In this document: positions 56,535-64,000 of the stretch, piece by piece | How the letters are laid out: the number at the start of each line of letters is the position of its first letter | Numbering within the stretch: position 1 is the first letter of the stretch | From: Anodontia alba | Taxonomy: Eukaryota > Mollusca > Bivalvia > Lucinida > Lucinidae | Reading direction: 5' to 3' | NCBI GenBank assembly: GCA_964016985.1 | Contig: OZ024837.1 | Coordinates: 35,718,591-35,782,590 of the forward strand | DNA: 64,000 nucleotides | Made by a program: the position numbers and the translations under genes | Notes under the pieces: generated by a model | What the model was told of the DNA's origin: nothing | Databases searched by the model: none | What the model saw: only the letters and a program-made list of their open reading frames with translations

Positions 56535-57338
56535 TACACTGCGGGCATCTGTGTGGATTTTGAAGAAGGCAAGACAAATTCAAAATGGTTACTTGTAGGC
56601 ATTCGTCCTGCAACCCTGATATCTGGCAAGAATGTCTGCCAGTGTGTTTGGTAGTATTTAGAGACAGAAACCAAACTCTTGATGACAGGATTAGTGTTTC
56701 ACCATTGCTAGTAAGTCTAAAGGGCAGCAGTTCTCTACACCCTCTCAATTTGACCGGCTGAAACAAGTGTAGATTCCAAACTGAGTTGGGGTCTTATGCT
56801 CCAGCTTCGAAGCCACAGTTTGCCATCTGTTTATGTCAAAAGTTTGTAAACTCTGCCTGTGCTCTAATCAGATCTCTCGACTTATATGTAGCAGATGCTC
56901 GGGTAAGATTAGTTAATGCTCAACAGTTATTAATTACATGTAGATTGTTGAAGAAACCAAAACAAAATGAATAGCATATTATTGACGCTTAACTCTTCCT
57001 GAACTAACTATATCTGCAACTGCAACTCGGCTAAGGGCACTTTTGTTCTGTTCTATTCTATACAAATCCAGCCAAAGTAGGCTCACCGTCAGGAGACCCC
57101 GTCTTTGTCTTGGTTCAAGTAAATGTATAAACCTTTACAGAGAAATACAAAAACAGAATATAGCATGTATGACTTATTTATACAAAAGGAATCCAAAAGA
57201 AAGTCAACTGACTTATTTGAAGCGTATTAAGACAGATTTTTGCAGTACAAGATAGTGATAGGTCTACATAATACATAAATTTAAAAGAAAAAGTTTCCCA
57301 AACATATTTAAGCCTAGCTTTCCATAAAAGGGACACTG
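56535..57338. other. Unresolved sequence right of FB-b
   Basis: On the minus strand, 56535-56766 is open in two frames, with an acceptor-like CTTGTTTCAG before it, but neither frame resembles a known protein. FB-b is inserted at its edge. Confidence 0.3.
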
Positions 57339-57415
57339 GCAAACAGTGTAGACCAAGATCAGACGCCGCAGAACGCGGCGTCTGATCTGGGTCTACACTG
57401 TTTGCATTTAGTTAA
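57339..57415. repeat. Short foldback, family 3
   Basis: A nearly perfect palindrome: GCAAACAGTGTAGACC... to ...GGTCTACACTGTTTGC, apex GACGCCGCAGAACGCGGCGTC. Confidence 0.8.
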
Positions 57416-57785
57416 GAAATTCATACAAAATATGGTAATAATAAAAACTAACCACAAACCCCTTATATTGGAAAGGAACCGGCCTTAAGAATTAAGGTAG
57501 AAGAATCCAATCGGCATAAATGGGTTAATATCATAATCATTATGATAAAGAGGACTGGATTTGTGTAGTAGATTTTATGCCATTTTTTTACAAGGGAGAC
57601 AACTTTTGTGACGTCTTGTTTGCTCTCTTGCATACATACCAAGACCCTTCCAAAAGATATCTGCTCCGAAGGGAAATGATTTCCCCACCCACTCCCACCC
57701 CTCCCTGTGATTTATTTTTCTTTTTATAGTAGATCACTTTTCAGAAGTGTCGAGGTTGTTATCAGTCGACTCAGCTGCCTCCCTC

Positions 57786-58065
57786 ACATTACAAAAACAC
57801 GCCTATTCAAATACACTGAAAATTTTACCACCAAAAAATGGCAATTTTTCAGATAAAAAATTCTGATATTTTTCGTATTTCTGCTCAAAATATAGATGGT
57901 GGGTACCCGTTAGAACCGCCTCGTCGAGGCGGTTCTAACGAGTACCCACAATCTATGTTTTGAGCAGAAATAACAAAAATAGTGTATACCCCTGTAAACC
58001 CCAGTTTTACTATATAAAAGTGGGGTTTAAGGGGGTAGGAATTATATAGGTATGCTTTCGTAATG
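57786..58065. mobile_element. Hairpin MITE, family 1
   Basis: Full-length copy with near-identical arms; the apex is GCCTCGTCGAGGC. Confidence 0.85.
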
Positions 58066-58616
58066 AAAATGTATCATTTTCCCGAAAAACCACGTCAGAT
58101 ATGATTCACAACGTCAATGTATTTCTGATATTACGCTATTCACGAGTTACATGAAAACCTGACATACAGAAATATTTAGAACGATAGAAAGGCTAAACAT
58201 CACACACTTGTATTTGGTAGAAGCATCAGCCCTCGTAAACAGTTAGCGACTTTTTATACGATGTTGTACAGCCACATAGATTTCCCTTAGTTCAAGGATC
58301 TCATAGAATTGTTTTGGTTATTTTTTAGGTTTTGATTGCAGAAGAATAATGGAAAGTTTTTAACTCTTAGTACGCTGATGAAAAAAAAACTAACAGAAAA
58401 CATAATCAATGATTTGGGTATTTTCCTGTCCTTTTCATCTCCTTTTGTTTCTTAAGGAGGTGATGCGCCTGAAAAGTCGAGCCCTATTTCCGGAAAAAAT
58501 AATAATAAAAAAAAAGACAAACATTTGGTACTATTTAAAAGCATATAAAGCGTTTAAACAGAAAACATCTTGGAGTTGAAAGGTTTGGCTATCGCAGTTC
58601 AGTAGAATACCACATT

Positions 58617-58859
58617 CATTACGAAAACATGCTTATTCTGAAAATGTTATCACCAAAAAATGAAAATTTTCAGATAAAAATTCTGATAATTTTCATATTT
58701 CTGCTTCAAAACATAGATTGCGGGTACTAACGAGTATCCACAATCTATGTTTTTGAGCGTAAATAAGAAAAATTATGTATACCCCTGTAAACTCCAGTTT
58801 TACTTTATAAAAGTGGGGTTTAAGGGGAACAAAAATTATATAAGCATGTTATCGTGATG
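58617..58859. mobile_element. Hairpin MITE, family 1, tip deleted
   Basis: Both element ends are intact, but the palindrome tip is gone: GGGTACTAACGAGTATCC joins the lower arms directly. Confidence 0.8.
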
Positions 58860-58910
58860 ATAAGTAGAGTTACTCGTATGTTCTCTTATAGCTATATATG
58901 TATAAGAAGA

Positions 58911-59215
58911 GCCGGCCTCGGTGGCTCAGTTGGATGCGTCGTCCGACTGGAGACCAGGAGGTTGCGGGTTCAACCCTCGCCGAGATCGGCAACATTCTTT
59001 CGTGGAGATTGATCATGAAATATTTTCCACGGTCATTCTCTCCCTTCCGCTGATTCAAGAAGGGCAGTTGTCAGTTTCTGACGAAAGAATGTGCACAATA
59101 CTGATTAACCGCTTAGAGGACTAAGCCTGCCCAGTAAACGTGTGATCAGGTAAACTGACCGCGATCGACATGATCCCATTGGATTGACTGGGCCGTAAAA
59201 CCTCAACACAAACAA
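58911..59215 (+). mobile_element. tRNA-derived SINE, intact
   Basis: The best copy, 305 bp. It has box A GTGGCTCAGTTGGATGCG and box B GGTTCAACCC, a body with CTGATTCAAGAAGGGCAG, and the tail AACCTCAACACAAACAA. The 13 bp target duplications ATGTATAAGAAGA are perfect (58898-58910 and 59216-59228), implying a young insertion by a LINE-type machinery. Confidence 0.92.
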
Positions 59216-59319
59216 ATGTATAAGAAGAAGTCCATCGCCGGTCTCGGGAGGGGGTGGGGTAACTTCCTATATATGGCATAGTACGGATGTGCGTGTCGAA
59301 TAGCCTCCTTTTTCAGCGC

Positions 59320-59645
59320 TGCCAGGTATATGATTGACCTCCTGTTTTCAACAAAAAGTATATGAAAGACCCGATTTTTCTGGATTCCTATGTGAAAGGC
59401 CCTATTTTTCTGACATCCTGGTATATGCACATAATATGTTTCGCTCAGAGATTTTTCGAAGCTGCTTGTTTTTTGGTATTCAATGAACTGACTGATATTT
59501 GCTAACATCCAGCAAAAAATGGGTCCAAAAAATCAAAGGGCAGTATATGAATAGGTCAACATTTTGGATGATCGAGTATATGAATGGGTCCGTTTTTTCA
59601 AAGGCCAGGTATATGAACGGGGTAGGTTTTGAAATACTGGCTCGC
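59320..59645. repeat. Diverged GTATATGAA..GGTC tandem repeat
   Basis: Words such as GTATATGAAAGACCC, GTATATGAATAGGTC and GTATATGAATGGGTCCG recur at about 35-40 bp steps, with their inverses toward the left. Confidence 0.5.
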
Positions 59646-60089
59646 ACACTTGTACCAAAATTACCCCTAGGTTACCCGCCTCCCCACCCCTTCCGCCCCC
59701 CCCCCCCCCCAGCCCCCACCCCCTCCTGAGTCGCCGGTAGTCACTCAATATGATTAATTAGTAAACATTCAGCGCTAAACCATTATGTTAACAAGTCTAT
59801 GTAATATGTACCTCTAGTAACCCCTCCCCATAATATATACTTAAAACAGGGTTAGCAAGGGGTCTACATCATTACGTTGGATTTTCAAAATTTTGCAGTT
59901 TTCTCCAGCTTTTCAATGTTTTTTATTTTATTCGTACTTCTTGCGTTAATCTGTCCTCATTTGCTAAACAACCAAAATACGCACCATTTACCATGTTATT
60001 ATATGGTGAAAATAGCATGGGTTACATAGTTCCAGATAAGAGAAGTCAATGTGTGTGTGGGTAAGTTTTTTTTGTTTTTTTTTTTTTTT

Positions 60090-61786
60090 TGATCAGGTTT
60101 CGATACAATTACCTAACGCCTGCCAATCCACGGCACCAAAGGGTAAGAAGGACGCACTTAAAGTAACGGCACCCCAATCAAAATACTACAAGCCGGAAGC
60201 CAAAAAGGACGGTATTTTCCAAAAAAAAAATGGCCAAACGGCTATCAATGTTAAGAATTCACCAAGACATACATGCAAAGACATACAATGACAGATATAG
60301 TAAACCACAGCAGAAGCACCGCCTTGGAACGGTCAGTAAAAATATTACTCAGAGGGGGAGCTTAAATCGATTTTACGTGGCCACAACCCTCGCCTTTATT
60401 TCTGCCGTGGTATGCACAAGACATTTGTTCAGTCCGCGTGAAGGGTTCCTAACTCATCAGTGCAACATCTTCGAGAACATAAAAATCAAATGAATACAGA
60501 GATGAAACAACGATGAGGACTCGACAGCAAGAAATAACTGAATGCTGAAGCAAAAGAAAACCAACAGTAGGACTCCGGTGGGCCCGACCAGAGCCAGAGG
60601 ACCAGGCACCATCCGACTTACTTTAAAATCTTCAGGCCGGAGTCATCATAGAGTGCCGGCGTGCATCCAAAGAAGGAAGCAAAATTATTAACTGTGATTG
60701 GGTTAACTACCATGCACGCAGTCTGTCATATTACATTTATGTTGCACCCAATCTTTATATACCAAAGAAGGATTTTACGAAATTGAGTGCTAAAATCATT
60801 GCAAGTATTTATTTTTCTGAATTTATATACTAAGTCACCATAAAATTCAAGTTCCGATAGGCCTTATTGCAGAAGCGATTTAAGTCTAACACTGAATTTT
60901 GAAACTGAATCAAAATGACGTCTATAAAATTTAGAAAAAGCTTTGCGGAGTTTATGGTACCGAGAAACCTGATTTAGAAGTTTAGCAGTTAACAATTTAT
61001 TTCGAGTGTTGAAGTCAGAGACTACTCAGAAACATGACAAGACAATCTGGCGAACCGAATAAGCTGCGAGATATAAACACCGTAGGATTCTCGACGAGGA
61101 ACATCCCCATCCAAGTAAGGAAAATTTACAATCTCAAAATCAAAATCATCGCGTTTATCATATATTTTGCATGAAATAAACCCATCTAAAATAGACAAAT
61201 GCAAACCCCAAAACGGGGCTTTAGTTTCAGAAGAATTCGTTTTATTTAATTGAAGCTCGGAAGGGACTAATCAGGCCATCGAAGTATTTATTATCTATAT
61301 TAAATAAATCGTCCAACTATCTAGATGCCGATCTGAAAGCTTTAATAACTTCAGATTGCTTTTCTTCAGAAAGAGACACCATGAACAAGAACAAATCAGC
61401 CACAAGCGGTGCGCAATTCGTACCTATCGGAATATCCACAAATTGTCTAAATAGCTTAGTACCAAATCGTATATAAATATTGTCAAGTAGAAAAGTGAAA
61501 GAATCACACACTTTCTGACATGACCAAAAGGTAAAATTTCTATGTTTTTCGGAAGTGATAAAAGCATTACATGCAAGCTAGAGGGAACCTTCCCTATTAA
61601 ATGTCCATTCAGTTAAATCGTTAAGTTTTTCTTTTGTAAGATTATGAGGCAGTGTAGTGTAAAGCGAGGAAAAATGATACGTAGACAGACTTGATGTACA
61701 AAACCTTCTAGATCTTAGTTTATTCAAAACTTCACTCGACTTTTTAATGGACCAAAACAGATTCTTAGACCGTGTTGCAGTTAGGA
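60090..61786 (-). mobile_element. Diverged retroelement copy with reverse transcriptase pieces
   Basis: A second, diverged member of the same family, read from high to low coordinates. First comes an N-terminal piece (STYHFSSLYTTLPHNLTKEK; 61578-61786), then the fingers/palm piece with DIPIGTNCAPLVADLF (61317-61511), then DKRDDFDFEIVNFPYLDG (61022-61204), then UTR and a weakly conserved terminal unit (60090-60480). Frame breaks separate the pieces. A family-1 MITE directly abuts the upstream end. Confidence 0.8.
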
Positions 61787-62064
61787 CATCACGAAAACAC
61801 ACCTATATAATTTTGACCCCCTTAAACCCCACTTTTATATAGTAAAACGCGGGTTTACAGGGGTATACATTATTTTTCTTATTTAGCTAAAAAAAACATA
61901 GATTATGGGTACTCGTTAGAACCGCCTCGCCGAGGCGGTTCTAACGAGTACCCACAATCTATGTTTTGAGCAGAAATATGAAAAATATCATTTTTTTATC
62001 TGAAAATTTTCCTTCTTTGGTTGTAAAATTTTCAATATATTTGAATAGACGTGTTTTCGTAATG
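61787..62064. mobile_element. Hairpin MITE, family 1
   Basis: Full-length copy lying directly upstream of the reverse-transcriptase fragments at 60.1-61.8 kb, so it probably interrupts that retroelement. The apex is GCCTCGCCGAGGC. Confidence 0.85.
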
Positions 62065-62271
62065 ATTTATCAACATTTTGTTATTAAAAAAGAAAACATT
62101 GCATATTTAGAGCTATGGCTAAGAAGTGTACATTTAACATAGGTGTGCATCATGTGGAGATGGTTCTAACATAAAGAATATAGGGGAAAATCACAGTAAA
62201 AGTGTCATGGAAAAAAGTAACAGATTCGGGTAAGATAAAAAGTCACGGAAAAAAATCACAAAATATTTTGA

Positions 62272-62510
62272 CATCACGAAAACACGCCTATATAGTTTTG
62301 ACCCCTTTAAACCCCACTTTCATATAGTAAAACTGGGGTTTACGGGGGACTACACTAATTTTCATATTTCAGCTTAAAAATAGATTGTAGGTACCCGTTA
62401 GAACCGCCTCGCTGAGGCGGTTCTAACAAGTACCCATAATCTATGTTTTGAGCAGAACTATGAAAACTACCAGATTTTTTCATCTGAAAGTTTTCGCAAT
62501 TTTATTTTGA
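62272..62510. mobile_element. Hairpin MITE, family 1, right end lost
   Basis: Starts CATCACGAAAACACGC and holds the full palindrome (apex GCCTCGCTGAGGC). The AT-rich right terminus decays into an A-run without the terminal repeat. It lies about 200 bp from the previous copy, in the same orientation. Confidence 0.75.
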
Positions 62511-63069
62511 AAAAAAAAAAAACAACTTATTTGCTAACAAAAGTACATCATCAATGACAGTTTGTTTTAAATATTACTGCATATACATTTAGTAATTTGC
62601 GTTGTTTTTCGCAACTCTTGGTCAGGTATATGCATAAGGAAAAGTGATAGTAGACCATCTCCGAGCTAAGTGAGAGTGCACTATATACAAAACTCCGTAT
62701 TTAATTGGCATATGAGCAAATCAATAAATGAATAAACAATGTAGATGTCTGTTGTTGTTTTTTTTTTTTTTTTTTTTTTGTTTTTTTTTTTTTTTTTTTT
62801 TTTTGCTTTGTTTCGTTTTGTTTTGTCTGTGACTTTTTTCTATGACCTTTTTCCGTGACTTTTTTTCTTGTAACTTTTTTTCCGAGCACCAACATAACAG
62901 ACTGCAGTGAAAGGTTTATTGGTACGTAGCGTACATGACAAAATTATCCACAGACAAGAGCTTTTATCTGAATTGGCATGTTATCCATTTAATACAAATA
63001 TCTGTAAATTCAATCATTCCAGTTTCATTAACAGAATCATGAAAATACACAACAACTGTTAACCTTTAT
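62511..63069. other. No gene seen
   Basis: AT-rich. GTGACTTTTTTC-type words repeat around 62830-62880 and again as inverse words at 62210-62250, hinting at another diverged inverted repeat. Confidence 0.4.
62745..62805. repeat. T-runs
   Basis: Two T-runs of about 22 bases each split by a G; a similar 40-T run is at 63650-63690. Confidence 0.9.
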
Positions 63070-63270
63070 CGCTCTCTGGACTAATTCAGCAGACGCCAAA
63101 TTGATATTTTTTTCTTATTTTTCCCAGAAAACATGATTTTACATTTCATGCAAATTATCTTCACTGAAGACAATTTTCGTGAAATCTCGAAACCTGTTTT
63201 CTTGGAAAAATAAAAAAAATATTTCAAAATGTCGTTTGCTGAAATTTGTACCCAGAGTGCTAAGGGTTAA
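63070..63270. repeat. Hairpin family 6
   Basis: Arms TTTTTCCCAGAAAACATG and CTGTTTTCTTGGAAAAAT; outer inverted ends CAGCAGACGCCAAATTG and ATGTCGTTTGCTG, with CAGAGTGCTAAGGG. Confidence 0.65.
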
Positions 63271-63651
63271 AATCTCCCGGTGTTAAGTTATATAAGCTCT
63301 ATAAGCTTTGACGTTATAGAGCAATATCTTTGTTAGCAACGCCGTGATCCTTTTAAAATTACCTAGATCAGAAGAATAATTTGATATCTGTAATAAAATT
63401 CCTTCATCTTTAATTATCTGTTTTTTAAAGCGCTTCGTATTTTTGGATCATTGACTTGAATGCCACCGTATGATGTGAAATAGTCTGAAAACGAGACCGT
63501 GTAGGACATGTTTAATTAGACTGGTATCAACTCACTGAAGGGAAAAGACTGTAACTGAAATAAAAGACCTGGACAAACCATGCATTTTGATGCAGAATTG
63601 ACCATGGTCAGATGAAAATTAAAGAAGTTATTGGGGTCAGAAGATTTTATT

Positions 63652-63694
<43 letters not shown>

Positions 63695-63959
63695 GTGGGT
63701 GGGGGACGACCATCTTGACTATTTGATTACGTCACGGAGCCTTACTTGAATATGTAAAAATAAAGAAAACTAGATAAATAATACTTTGAAAAAATATATA
63801 ACCTCTGTATTAATGCAAACAGCTTCTTCTTTATATATGCATTGCATGTGCTTTTGTAGGAAAGAAGATTGATTTAATAGTTTATGTTTAGAACCTATTT
63901 ATATACTGATGGAGAATCGAAACTGTTAGAGTAAGTGAATATTTCTTTTTTGATATTAC

Positions 63960-64000
63960 CTTGCTGCAATTTTTGATCCGCACACAACGAATGGTTTGCA
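63960..64000 (-). CDS. Possible exon end at the window edge
   Basis: The last bases, read on the minus strand, are open for 13 codons (QTIRCVRIKNCSK) and end at a donor-like CAAG|GTAATA in phase 0. That phase would fit the exon at 52350-52421, but the stretch is too short to support strongly. Confidence 0.15.

Noticed and set aside
56347..56766. 139-codon minus-strand frame overlapping FB-b
   Set aside because: Half of it lies in the FB-b subrepeats, and the rest is open in two frames with no recognisable domain.
58911..58985. tRNA gene at 58.9 kb
   Set aside because: It is the head of a SINE with body, tail and target duplications, not a standalone tRNA.

Overview
This is a 64 kb window of AT-rich, gene-poor, repeat-dense eukaryotic nuclear DNA. 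It suggests a bivalve mollusc, probably a clam. The reasons are several 'pearl'-type elements (a core of ~166 bp tandem units followed by a GGAC-type microsatellite), tRNA-derived SINEs, reverse-transcriptase fragments of a kind I associate with bivalves, and long introns full of hairpin MITEs. No prokaryotic signal is present. A 200-N gap lies at 44062-44261. The species call is inference from repeat types only.

Genes. The one well-supported gene runs on the minus strand. Its last exon (37555-38703) encodes eleven C2H2 zinc fingers. Three small upstream exons, each with consensus splice sites, are predicted at 45091-45323, 49813-49957 and 52350-52421, and all four join in compatible phase. 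A decayed duplicate of part of one exon lies at 47292-47379. Other coding traces are: an open exon of a possibly secreted protein (30490-30843, minus); an alpha-spectrin-like exon with an in-frame stop (27584-27691, minus); a tandemly triplicated first-exon-like unit (20.84-20.98, 22.47-22.60 and 23.53-23.68 kb, minus); and an unrecognised open exon (29789-30024, plus).

Layout. 0-10.5 kb holds a ~168 bp diverged tandem repeat, a 98 bp satellite with an ~11-monomer higher-order period (2.05-4.8 kb), hairpin MITEs, and a retroelement cluster with direct terminal repeats (5.4-8.6 kb). 13-17.6 kb holds two pearl/Helentron-like elements. 17.6-20.6 kb holds foldbacks and MITEs. 20.8-29.8 kb is a triplicated segment whose third unit is split by two related tandem-core elements and intervening DNA. 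31-35.6 kb holds Tc1/mariner-type MITEs, a retroelement fragment and a 70 bp minisatellite. 37.5-52.4 kb is the zinc-finger gene. Its introns contain four SINEs and all copies of a second hairpin family, plus a retroelement split by a pearl-like element. 53.5-56.5 kb holds two Foldback-type elements whose long terminal inverted repeats are made of short tandem subrepeats. 57-64 kb holds more MITEs, an intact SINE and a diverged retroelement copy.

The most striking pattern is a set of hairpin elements from different families that share a palindromic apex (GCCTCG/CGAGGC-type). Some have lost only the hairpin tip. Two adjacent Foldback-like elements have unrelated subrepeat sequences but the same architecture and 9 bp target duplications.
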